Shown piece by piece: positions 9,295-17,425 of a stretch of 33,206 bases of DNA; positions within the stretch are counted from its first letter, which is position 1, and each line of letters starts with the position of its first letter. Origin of the DNA: Candidatus Peribacteria bacterium (GTDB lineage: Bacteria > Patescibacteriota > Gracilibacteria > Peribacterales > Peribacteraceae). The notes under the pieces are model-generated. The model saw only the letters and a list, made by a program, of their open reading frames with translations. It was not told where the DNA came from and ran no database searches. The stretch lies in contig CALRCM010000009.1 of assembly GCA_943354555.1 (NCBI GenBank), forward strand, positions 1-33,206, given 5' to 3'. The translations under genes were made by a program, and so were the position numbers.

Positions 9295-10314
9295 GGCTTA
9301 ATGGGAAATTTTGCAGGCTACTTTCCTCGTAAGAGCTCCTGAATAAGCTTCTGTTTCCGGTCAATTCTGAGTCCGGAATGCACATGGATTTTCTTCTTGA
9401 TATGCGTGAATGCCCCTTCGAGAGAATTGGTAGTGTTCGGCATCGAAAGATGGGGATGATGTGCGAAGGTGAAGAGCCATGGAAGATTGGTGTCGAGACT
9501 CCTGTAGGCGCTCCGGAGACGTTTGTGTGTGAAGTGCCAGCGCTTTGTGAATTCATCGACGGTTTTCTCCGCAAGAAATTCTTTCCAGCGGGTATGCCAT
9601 TGTGTCAGCCAATGTCGGAAGCTCGGCTCATCGGTCCGGGTGAGGAGGAGCATGAGTTCCTTCAGCTCCTTGCCGGCTTCGAGCTTCGGTTTTCGCGTGA
9701 TGTACCGCAGGACGATCATGACCTGATGGAACTGGCACATCTGGACAGGAATCCCGGGAAAGGCATTCACAAGCCCCCTTCGTGCATCACAGACGACGCC
9801 CACGACGTTCCATCCACGCTTCCTCAGCTCGTTCACTCCGCTCACGTACTCCGCGATGGTTTCGTAGGGAAGAAACCTCCACAGGAGATTTTTGTGACGA
9901 TGCGGACAACGAAAAACCATCACGCCAAAGACTTTTCCGAAGTACGTCGTGTCCATCACGACAACGACATCACCGGTCTCCAGAAGACGCGGCTGTACCT
10001 CTGCCAGATCCATCTGCTGCTGCACCCACCATCTACTTCGCCCCAACCTCTTTCCAATTTCCGCGTAGGTCTGTTTTCCATGGGCGTACGTCTTCAGAAT
10101 TCTTTGCGTATTTGAACGTCTCTTTTGACGAAATTGCTTTCCGCACTCAAGACATTTCCAGAGCTGTTTTCCGTACCGTGAACCATTCTTCTTGATCGAC
10201 CGAGAACTACAACGAGAACATATTTTTCATGGTACATGGGGAAAATCTGAGCATATCTCCGCTACAAGAAGAGACAAACTCACATTTTCAGCCTGCAAAA
10301 TTTCCCATTAAGCC
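9295..10314 (-). mobile_element. Complete 1020-bp insertion sequence (IS256/MULE-like, variant Zn-binding transposase)
   Basis: Perfect 25-bp terminal IRs GGCTTAATGGGAAATTTTGCAGGCT at 9295-9319 and 10290-10314, 8-bp TSD, one transposase ORF. Confidence 0.93.
9318..10226 (-). CDS. IS transposase with N-terminal zinc ribbon (open frame extends well upstream of the listed ORF)
   Basis: Frame open to 10226: KICSRCSSRSIKKNGSRYGKQLWKCLECGKQF..., then 'DTTYFGKVFGVMVF...VVCDARRGL...PVQMCQFHQVMI...TTNSLEG'. Confidence 0.85.
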   Translation of the reverse strand, partial: KICSRCSSRSIKKNGSRYGKQLWKCLECGKQFRQKRRSNTQRILKTYAHGKQTYAEIGKRLGRSRWWVQQQMDLAEVQPRLLETGDVVVVMDTTYFGKVFGVMVFRCPHRHKNLLWRFLPYETIAEYVSGVNELRKRGWNVVGVVCDARRGLVNAFPGIPVQMCQFHQVMIVLRYITRKPKLEAGKELKELMLLLTRTDEPSFRHWLTQWHTRWKEFLAEKTVDEFTKRWHFTHKRLRSAYRSLDTNLPWLFTFAHHPHLSMPNTTNSLEGAFTHIKKKIHVHSGLRIDRKQKLIQELLRGK

Positions 10315-10993
10315 TCCATTGCGATTGCACCCACTGTTCGAATCCGGGATTCACGAACGAATATCCCCGTTCACAGAGATGGAATCCTGCGGCATGTAGC
10401 TCCGATGACAGGCTTTTCATTGTGAATGGGAAGAGCATTGGCATTTTGTTTCCTACGACCGATCCGAAGAACGGATTACCCATATTCGGCACCTGAATCA
10501 TGAATGTACCGCCGTCTTTCAGTGCATTTCGTATGTTCCGCAAGAAAATGATGCGCGCATCCTTCGTGAAATGTTCGTAGGTGCCGTCGCTGAAAATGAC
10601 ATTCTGTTTCTGGACGATCCGATCGAGATTGAAAATGTCCCCCTCGAGAGGGAAAAGGAATGAATCGTATGGTTGCCCCAGCCTCCGCTTCAGAGTGACA
10701 AGATCGGCAATCAGCTTCCCTGAGATATCGAGAGCGATCACCCGTATATGCTCTTTTGCCAATGCGAAGCTCGAGAAAGCCCATCCGCATCCTGCCTCCA
10801 GTACGCTGTCTTCCGGCTTCACATGCTTTCTGAGTGTTCTGAAGAATGAATATCCTTCCATGTTCCGGAGGAGTTTTAGGAAAGAATCCGGATCAATGGC
10901 CATGTATCCCTTTCCCTCTTCGATGGTCCGAACCCAGTCTAAACTTGCCTTGTGAGTTATCGGTTGAGAGTTACTCATCATTGTTCTGATCAT
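10280..10993 (-). pseudogene. Class I SAM-dependent methyltransferase, C-terminus replaced by IS sequence
   Basis: 'VLEAGCGWAFSSFALAKEHIRVIALDISGKLI' SAM motif; last residues RLNGKFCRLKM are encoded by the IS inverted repeat. Confidence 0.85.
10315..10322. repeat. Target-site duplication TCCATTGC (right)
   Basis: Matches 9287-9294. Confidence 0.92.
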
Positions 10994-11376
10994 ACAAACA
11001 CCAAAAACTTAAACAACATAAAATTCCATACCGCTCCAAGCCCCATTGTCAGAATTTTGCTCCATTCTTCTCCGAGCTGTGTGTATTCCACAAGGACGAA
11101 GAGGAGAAGATTGGTGACAAGAAAAGTAAAACCCTCCACGGTCAGATGACGCTTGAGATGTCTAAGGAAATCATCCGGTTTTTTAAAGACGATGTATTTA
11201 TGCAGGAAAAATGCTGTGATGTAGCTGAGTACAAATGCGATGATCGATGCGGTGATATACCAGACGCGCCAATGGAGCAGGACAAGATATGTGCCGATTT
11301 CCACCAATGCACCCGTTCCACCGCTAAGAAGATAGAGGAAGATCTGATGTGCATGGCGCTTGAACGTATCCGTCAC
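10990..11376 (-). CDS. GtrA family membrane protein
   Basis: 'FLYLLSGGTGALVEIGTYLVLLH...FVLSYITAFFLHKYIVFKK...WNFMLFKFLVF'. Confidence 0.9.
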   Translation of the reverse strand: MTDTFKRHAHQIFLYLLSGGTGALVEIGTYLVLLHWRVWYITASIIAFVLSYITAFFLHKYIVFKKPDDFLRHLKRHLTVEGFTFLVTNLLLFVLVEYTQLGEEWSKILTMGLGAVWNFMLFKFLVFV

Positions 11377-11380
11377 ATAT

Positions 11381-12793
11381 TCATTGTGCTGTGCCGTACG
11401 ATGTTACGCAATCCGACAAAGGGGCAATGAGCATATAGCGCCCGCCTATGGGTGTAAGACGCCCCTTTGCATAGGTTTCCTGCTCACTACCACCGACTTT
11501 TCGCAGGAGTGGGAGGCAATGTTCGCCTTGTGTCTTCGGGAGATTCGGAAATCTGTCATAGGATCTCATCTGGAACTCTTCACTGAGAAACACCCAGTTC
11601 GGGTTCCCAGATAATCGAACGAATACTTCCGGTGGTTCGATCACCATGCGCGTATCACGGAATTCCTGTTCAAGTCTTTCTACTGCGGGGATAGCTTCAT
11701 TGAGCCTGCGAGAACCGCGGTGATCGAGTTGCCAGAGTCCCTGTGCCAGCACGAAGCATCCGAGGATGATGTACCCTGTTTGCCTTTGTACTATGGAATG
11801 CAGGCCCGTTGGGACAAATGGCAGCAGAAGCAAAAATGCCGGCAGGAGATGCCGGAAATATCCGCGTTCATTGAAGAAATACAGGAGGAACAGGCTTACA
11901 AGAGTAAGGAGGAATATCATCTGTGCATTGCCGATCTTTGTGCGGGATTTCCATAGTCCGATATATCCCAAAGGGAAAATAACTCCAAGCGCGTAGAGAT
12001 ACTGAAATCTGAGCAGCAGTTCCGGTTGCTCTTTGAGTACTCTGAGCAATCCCGTTCCGCCTCCGGCAGCACCGTACTGGAGAATTTCTGGTAGCCAGCC
12101 GGAGTCTGTCATTCCCAGTACGTGCACGAAGGGAAGGATTGTGCAGACAGCTGTAATACCGATGATCGTCAGTGATTTCCACGCAGTATCTTTGCGGGTG
12201 ATCATGATCACCCATGTCACGCCAAGAGCGGGGAACAGGAGTCCCATCGTCGTTTTTGTTACAAACGCAAGGCCCATACATATTCCACAGGTAATCGCGG
12301 ATGTGCGAGATTTTTTTATTGCAGGAAAAAGAAGGAGCGCGAGGAGAAGGAAGAATAGGGCGGGGATTTCCCCGAGCACAGGCTTTCCGGTATTTACAAA
12401 TGCGGAGAAGGAAATGAGGAGCGCTGCCGACCATCGGGCATTGGCTTTTCCTCCTATATGATGTGCATACCTGTAGATCGCTATGGTGGTGGCTGCGAGA
12501 TAGATCACCATTGGTAGGCGTGCGATGGTCACCGAGAAGCCAAAAAGTTTGATCATCAACGCTACAGGAAGAATCACTGTGGGGCCGACGGCGAGGAAGT
12601 AGGAGTTGCTCCAGAGCTGGTCGAGCACAGGCAAGACATAGCCGCGCCCCTCTGCAACATTACGTGCGACGATCATGAAGAGGCTGTCATCGAGCCAGGC
12701 TTCGGGGAAGGTTCCGAGTTCGCGGAGGAAGAAGAAGGCTGCTGTGGTTGTAAGCAGGATCTCGGGCCACCATTGTTTGCAGGCTGTTCTCAT
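11381..12793 (-). CDS. Polytopic GT-C-like glycosyltransferase (GT39-like)
   Basis: 'ELGTFPEAWLDDSLFMIVARNVAEGRGYVLP' plus multiple TMs; start chosen at MRTACKQ because further upstream is repeat sequence. Confidence 0.75.
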   Translation of the reverse strand: MRTACKQWWPEILLTTTAAFFFLRELGTFPEAWLDDSLFMIVARNVAEGRGYVLPVLDQLWSNSYFLAVGPTVILPVALMIKLFGFSVTIARLPMVIYLAATTIAIYRYAHHIGGKANARWSAALLISFSAFVNTGKPVLGEIPALFFLLLALLLFPAIKKSRTSAITCGICMGLAFVTKTTMGLLFPALGVTWVIMITRKDTAWKSLTIIGITAVCTILPFVHVLGMTDSGWLPEILQYGAAGGGTGLLRVLKEQPELLLRFQYLYALGVIFPLGYIGLWKSRTKIGNAQMIFLLTLVSLFLLYFFNERGYFRHLLPAFLLLLPFVPTGLHSIVQRQTGYIILGCFVLAQGLWQLDHRGSRRLNEAIPAVERLEQEFRDTRMVIEPPEVFVRLSGNPNWVFLSEEFQMRSYDRFPNLPKTQGEHCLPLLRKVGGSEQETYAKGRLTPIGGRYMLIAPLSDCVTSYGTAQ

Positions 12794-12834
12794 GAAGTGC
12801 AGATTAGCAGGTTTGTAGAGCATCCACCCCCCAG

Positions 12835-13075
12835 AGCACCCACCTGTCCTGAGCCTCTCGAAGGGTTCTTGGGTGCGGTGATTCGGGGGATCTTCCACTT
12901 TCTTTGCTCGTGCAAAGAAAGTGGAGAAAAGAAAGCACGTTGTCGCTGTGGAAAAGTGCCTACGCATCGTCATCTCACGGGTCGGAAAGCGCGAACTCCT
13001 CGTCCGTTGATACGGACTCGTCAGACAGCGCGCTTTCTGCGCTCCGTTCGCTGGATGCGTAACGGCACATTTCCA
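12835..13075. repeat. Composite intergenic element of nested inverted repeats
   Basis: Hairpin 12894-12925 (CCACTTTCTTTGC-TCGT-GCAAAGAAAGTGG); arms 12949-12968/13054-13075, 12985-12993/13029-13037 and 13002-13007/13012-13017; TCCTGAGCCTCTCGAAGG motif at the left. Confidence 0.7.
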
Positions 13076-13100
13076 AGGCGACCGAGCGCTTGCACCGTAG

Positions 13101-14081
13101 TTACTGCATTTTTTTCTCTAGTTCCACAATCTTCCCCGCAAGGGCATGGGCGTCTCCGGCGGGGACAAGATGAATGCCTTCTCCGTCGCGGTATTTTTCA
13201 TGGATCGCCGGAGTATCTGCAGTGATCACAGGCATACCACAGGCCATACACTCAATGACTTTATGGGGGATTACGCGCATGGTCTTGTCTCCGGTGCCAA
13301 ATATTCCAAGACAAACATCGGCGTCGTGGATAAGCGGGGGGAGCTGAGCGAGAGGAACAAACGGCGTAAAGGTCACATTCTTGAGTTTCCATTCTGTAGC
13401 GACCAGGCGCATCTGAGCATAGGTTTGCCCTCCGCCGACGAGCGTGAAGTGCACCGCTTCTTTTTTATCCTGGAGAATGAGTGCGGCTTTGAGGATGGTT
13501 TCGATGCCCTGCAGCGGGATGTAGCTTCCATAGAAGAGTACTTCAAATGTTTTTTTCTGTCCGTGTTTGTGGTGAGGATCAGGATGGAAGAGTTTCGAAG
13601 GGGCTTCGAGATACACTACGGTCATGTTTGCAGGATGAATGCGAAACGTCCTACAGAAAAAGTCTTTATGTGCTTTGGTATCGATAAGGATTTCGTCGGC
13701 AAGGTGGCAGTCAACGAAATCAAGAAGCCATATAGCCCACGCTGCCGGGTTCCATGGATGGACTTTCTTCCGATCCATCACAAGCGTGTCGTAGGCGGAG
13801 ACGAAGGTATCGAAGACGAGAGTCTTTCGCGGATACCGTGTGAGTATCCAAGCAAGCCATACGAGGTGGTGGCCGGGGAAGGTTACTACGACGGTGTTGC
13901 AGGCCGTGCGATGTTTCCGGAATTCCTGCACAAGTTCTTTGCATTTCGGGAGAAAGCCGCGTGCTACAGTATGACAATCGATTACGGCTTTACCGCGTTT
14001 TTCATAGTGCTTGCGGATCGTGAGATAGCGAGGGGATTCCCTGTCGTGGAAGCCGAAGGCGAGTACAGACTTTCCCTGCAT
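13101..14081 (-). CDS. Glycosyltransferase family 4
   Basis: 'EVLFYGSYIPLQGIETILKAALIL...FTLVGGGQTYAQM...HKVIECMACGMPVITADTPAIHE'; probable start MQGKSVLAFGF. Confidence 0.82.
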   Translation of the reverse strand: MQGKSVLAFGFHDRESPRYLTIRKHYEKRGKAVIDCHTVARGFLPKCKELVQEFRKHRTACNTVVVTFPGHHLVWLAWILTRYPRKTLVFDTFVSAYDTLVMDRKKVHPWNPAAWAIWLLDFVDCHLADEILIDTKAHKDFFCRTFRIHPANMTVVYLEAPSKLFHPDPHHKHGQKKTFEVLFYGSYIPLQGIETILKAALILQDKKEAVHFTLVGGGQTYAQMRLVATEWKLKNVTFTPFVPLAQLPPLIHDADVCLGIFGTGDKTMRVIPHKVIECMACGMPVITADTPAIHEKYRDGEGIHLVPAGDAHALAGKIVELEKKMQ

Positions 14082-14160
14082 GCATGGATTGTAACGAAGA
14101 TGCCCGCAATGGGCTGCCGAATCGTTGACATTAAGCTCAAATACAGTAATTTCACTCACC

Positions 14161-15144
14161 ATGCTCCATACCGCTTCCAACGGGTGCAATGTTGAAGATG
14201 CCGCCAAAGATGTCGGCATGATTACCATGGGAATCAATCCCACTGCGAGAAGTTTGCATGAGGGGCATTATCTGACCTTGCTGCAGTACTACAAAGCGAT
14301 GCGCCAGCATACAGATGCGGATGGTCTGATCTTCATCGATAATCGTGAATTTGATTTTCCTGCCCACGGTCACCTCGACATACCTGTGCGCCTACCCAGC
14401 TCCAAGCCTTCCTGTGACATTCATCAGCAGATTCTGGATTTTGTTGTGCAGATGAGTAGGCACTATCAGGATTGGTCTGTGCGGACACGATTGAAGATCC
14501 TGAAGATGTCGGAATGGATGTCTCCCAATGAGAATGAAGTTTCCGCAGTAGAGGGTGTGCATAACGGAGAGCAGTTATACAAACTCATTCAGGCGCGTCG
14601 TGGCACCATCGAAGAATTCTATCCGGAATTTCTTGATGATCAACAAAGAAGGCGCTCTCCGATTGTTCCGGTGTGTCCCTCCTGTTACACGGGATCACGC
14701 GATGGGACGGGAGTGCAGATGTATCCGCAAATGCTTCTGGCGGAGTGCCAGGATGCTACCTGTTCTCAGGAGCGCTATGTCATGGATCTGCAGCGTGATC
14801 ATCGCTGGTGCATCCACTACGCCATCGATCCGGTGCGTGATGCATTGCTTGCGCGGCAGAAAGAATCACCCGTACTGCATGTGTTCGGAGGGGATTACGG
14901 TATGCCGTGGGGATACAATGGCATACCCAAAGCGAAGCGCATGAGTGATCTCATGGAGCGGGTTATGAGCAAGTCGGGAGATCCGTACATCGAACATTTC
15001 GTTGGCCCGCTTCTTACGCGCGGCGGACGCAAACTTGCGAAAAGTAATGGTGATTCCTGTACGGCGCCGGACATTGCCCGTCTTGAACAATGGCTGCAGG
15101 CCGGAAAATCCGTCATTGATCTCGGAGAAAGAGCTGATGACTGA
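14161..15144 (+). CDS. Class I aminoacyl-tRNA synthetase-like protein (class I LysRS-like catalytic domain, no anticodon-binding domain)
   Basis: HIGH-like 'PTARSLHEGHYLTLLQ', Zn-knuckle-like CPSC...CQDATC, 'HVFGGDYGMPWGYNG', KMSKS-like 'GGRKLAKSNGD'. Confidence 0.6.
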   Translation: MLHTASNGCNVEDAAKDVGMITMGINPTARSLHEGHYLTLLQYYKAMRQHTDADGLIFIDNREFDFPAHGHLDIPVRLPSSKPSCDIHQQILDFVVQMSRHYQDWSVRTRLKILKMSEWMSPNENEVSAVEGVHNGEQLYKLIQARRGTIEEFYPEFLDDQQRRRSPIVPVCPSCYTGSRDGTGVQMYPQMLLAECQDATCSQERYVMDLQRDHRWCIHYAIDPVRDALLARQKESPVLHVFGGDYGMPWGYNGIPKAKRMSDLMERVMSKSGDPYIEHFVGPLLTRGGRKLAKSNGDSCTAPDIARLEQWLQAGKSVIDLGERADD

Positions 15145-16324
15145 TCATCTTCCTTGCTATGCTCCTTTCGTGCGCATCGCATATATCACTCAGACGCGTT
15201 TTCCCACTGAGCGCCCTCACGGGTATCAGGTTGCTCAAGTTTGCCATGCAATGGCAGGCTTGGGTCATGAAGTGACGCTGGTGACTCCGACGGTGGGTGC
15301 TGTACTGGAACAGAATGCCTTCAGTTTTTATGGCATTACCGAGTCCTTTCGTGTTGTGCGGCTGCAGCAGTTTGATGCTCTGAACTCCGCATGGATTCCA
15401 GGAAAACTCGCATTTATGGTAGCTATGTTTTCCTATCGTGCAGCATTGGAGAAGTTTTTTACAGTGTTCAAAGCGGATGTCCTGTATATACGTTCGACGG
15501 TGCTTTTGCCGGCACTGCTGCCCCTTCGCATTCCCATCATTCTTGAGTTGCATACACTTCCGCGTTGGCGCAAACGGCGCTTTATCCGCATGGCCAACCG
15601 GTGCCGTCTCGTCGTGTGCCTTACGCGGGCGATGCATGAAGAGTTGCTGACGTGGGGACTAGATCCCCAGCGGGCAGTCATTGAAGGGGATGGCGTCGAT
15701 CTCGAGAGATTTTATAACCTACCTGAAGCGATTCTTGCCAAAGAAGGCTGGTCATTGCCGACCGACCGGACTATCGTGGGATATGTCGGATCGCTTGTAA
15801 CGAGAGATACACTAGAGAAGGGTGTGGGGGAGCTCATCGATGCCGTTGCTATCCTCCGGCGTAAGGGGGTACCGGTGTTTTGCTGGATTGTCGGAGGTCC
15901 AAGTTCGTGGCTGGGTGCCTATAAGCGTCGTGCGCAGGAGCGGGGTCTTACCCATAATGACATCTTTTTTCAGGGAGCGATCCCTGTGCGGCGGGTCCCA
16001 TCAGCGATTGCCGCGTGCGATATCTGTGTGTATCCGGCACCCAAGACACGACATTCCTATTTTTTAAGAGACACGTCTCCACTCAAGCTCTTTGAATATC
16101 TGGCTGCACGCAGAAATATTGTTTGTGTTGATCTCCCTCCCATTCGTGACATTGTTGATGAGACACTGGTTCACTTCTGTACCCCCGGCGATGCGGTGGA
16201 TCTTGCAAGAGCTATTGCGGCAGCCATGGAGCAGCCTCTGAAAAACTCGGAGCGTCGTGCTGAGATTGTCCATCATCACTCGTGGTCGCAGAGAATGGAT
16301 CGGATTTTAGCGGAAGCTGTTTGA
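15137..16324 (+). CDS. Glycosyltransferase family 4
   Basis: 8-bp overlap with preceding CDS; 'IAYITQTRFPTERPHGYQVAQVCHAMAGLGHEVTLVTP...GYVGSLVTRDTLEKGVGELIDAVAIL...SPLKLFEYLAARRNIV'. Confidence 0.88.
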   Translation: MTDHLPCYAPFVRIAYITQTRFPTERPHGYQVAQVCHAMAGLGHEVTLVTPTVGAVLEQNAFSFYGITESFRVVRLQQFDALNSAWIPGKLAFMVAMFSYRAALEKFFTVFKADVLYIRSTVLLPALLPLRIPIILELHTLPRWRKRRFIRMANRCRLVVCLTRAMHEELLTWGLDPQRAVIEGDGVDLERFYNLPEAILAKEGWSLPTDRTIVGYVGSLVTRDTLEKGVGELIDAVAILRRKGVPVFCWIVGGPSSWLGAYKRRAQERGLTHNDIFFQGAIPVRRVPSAIAACDICVYPAPKTRHSYFLRDTSPLKLFEYLAARRNIVCVDLPPIRDIVDETLVHFCTPGDAVDLARAIAAAMEQPLKNSERRAEIVHHHSWSQRMDRILAEAV

Positions 16325-16402
16325 AGAGAAATACAGATAAAAAAAGAAAGTAGGACAGAAACGTTTCTGTCCTACTTTCTTTTTTTATCTGTATTTCTCT
16401 TC
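16323..16402. terminator. Perfect 80-bp palindrome (2 x 40 bp, zero spacer), likely bidirectional terminator
   Basis: GAAGAGAAATACAGATAAAAAAAGAAAGTAGGACAGAAAC followed directly by its exact reverse complement; internal A7...T7 flank a GC-containing stem. Confidence 0.9.
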
Positions 16403-16427
16403 CGTATGTTTCCCGTACAATCCCCCT

Positions 16428-16841
16428 ATGTCTGATCTCCAAACCATCACCGCCAATGGCCGTACGCTCGCTATTATCGGCAAGCGCGCGCAGGTTGATG
16501 GCATCAAGTTCATCACCAAGCCGCAGGACCCATTTCAAGTGGGCATCATGGAGCGTCCGAAAGGGTACAAAGTCGAACCACATCGTCATCCCGATCGTCC
16601 CATTACCGTCACATCTGTAAGCGAATTCTTTTACATCGAGAGTGGCAGGGTGCAATTGACTGTTTTCGATGATGCATGGAACGAAGTGGCGAAAGAGGAG
16701 ATCGGCGCAGGAGACTTTGCATTAATTTTCAGTGGCGGACACAGCGTCGAGTTTCTTGAAGACACCCGCATGCATGAGGTGAAGCAGGGGCCATATCCGG
16801 GAGAGAATGCTTCAAAGGAATTCTTGAGGGCGATTGCATAA
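16428..16841 (+). CDS. Cupin-fold small protein
   Basis: 'GYKVEPHRHPDRPITVTSVSEFFYIESGRVQLTVFDDAWNEVAKEEIGAGDFALI'. Confidence 0.75.
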   Translation: MSDLQTITANGRTLAIIGKRAQVDGIKFITKPQDPFQVGIMERPKGYKVEPHRHPDRPITVTSVSEFFYIESGRVQLTVFDDAWNEVAKEEIGAGDFALIFSGGHSVEFLEDTRMHEVKQGPYPGENASKEFLRAIA

Positions 16842-16846
16842 TAGAC

Positions 16847-16919
16847 AGTTGCTGGTTGCTGATTCATGGTTGCTAACGGCATACTCATCTTCGTAACCAG
16901 CAACTAGGAATTAGCAACA
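16847..16919. repeat. Inverted pair of degenerate GGTTGCT heptamer arrays
   Basis: Left AGTTGCT-GGTTGCT-GATTCAT-GGTTGCT (16847-16874); right AGCAACT-AGGAATT-AGCAACA (16899-16919). Confidence 0.75.
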
Positions 16920-16935
16920 CGTTCCAGAAGTTCTT

Positions 16936-17412
16936 ATGCCAATGACCCCCGAAGAAATCGCACAGCTTACCGCACTACTCCACAAGCTTCCGGAGAGTAA
17001 TCTTCTGCCACCACATATGCCTCTGGCTGTCTGGAAGGCGATCCATGGCATTGTGCCGATTCCGGCAGTCGAGGTGATTATCACGACAACCGGAAAGGAC
17101 TTTCTACTCGTGGATCGCAAAGATGAAGACTGGGATGGCTGGCACATCCCCGGAGGGTACATGCACTACCGCGAATCCATTCCGAGTGCCTGTAGCAGGA
17201 TTGCAAAGCATGAACTGGGGATTGCGGTGATATTCGAAAAATTCATTGATGCGTATATGTGGCCGGATCATCCCTATAGCAGCGCCCTATCTCTTGTGTG
17301 TATCTGCAAGGCAGCCGGTGTTTCCAATAATGGAGAATTCTTCACGGAAATTCCGAAGAAGATGATTCCGCATCATGAAGAGTTCTTGAGGACGTTTCTG
17401 ACACAGGATTGA
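16936..17412 (+). CDS. Nudix-fold protein, GDP-mannose mannosyl hydrolase (GMM)-like
   Basis: 'WHIPGGYMHYRESIPSACSRIAKHELGI' matches GX5EX7RxxxxELG with the canonical RE..EE altered, as in GDPMH. Confidence 0.75.
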   Translation: MPMTPEEIAQLTALLHKLPESNLLPPHMPLAVWKAIHGIVPIPAVEVIITTTGKDFLLVDRKDEDWDGWHIPGGYMHYRESIPSACSRIAKHELGIAVIFEKFIDAYMWPDHPYSSALSLVCICKAAGVSNNGEFFTEIPKKMIPHHEEFLRTFLTQD

Positions 17413-17425
17413 AGGATGATGCTGC

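Noticed and set aside
9378-10115. 245-aa plus-strand ORF
   Set aside because: Antisense to the transposase, which has clear family motifs; composition is shadow-ORF-like.
12773-13225. 150-aa plus-strand ORF through the composite repeat
   Set aside because: Consists of inverted-repeat sequence; no protein-like pattern.
13146-14195. 349-aa plus-strand ORF
   Set aside because: Antisense to a well-supported GT4 gene and has no recognisable domain.
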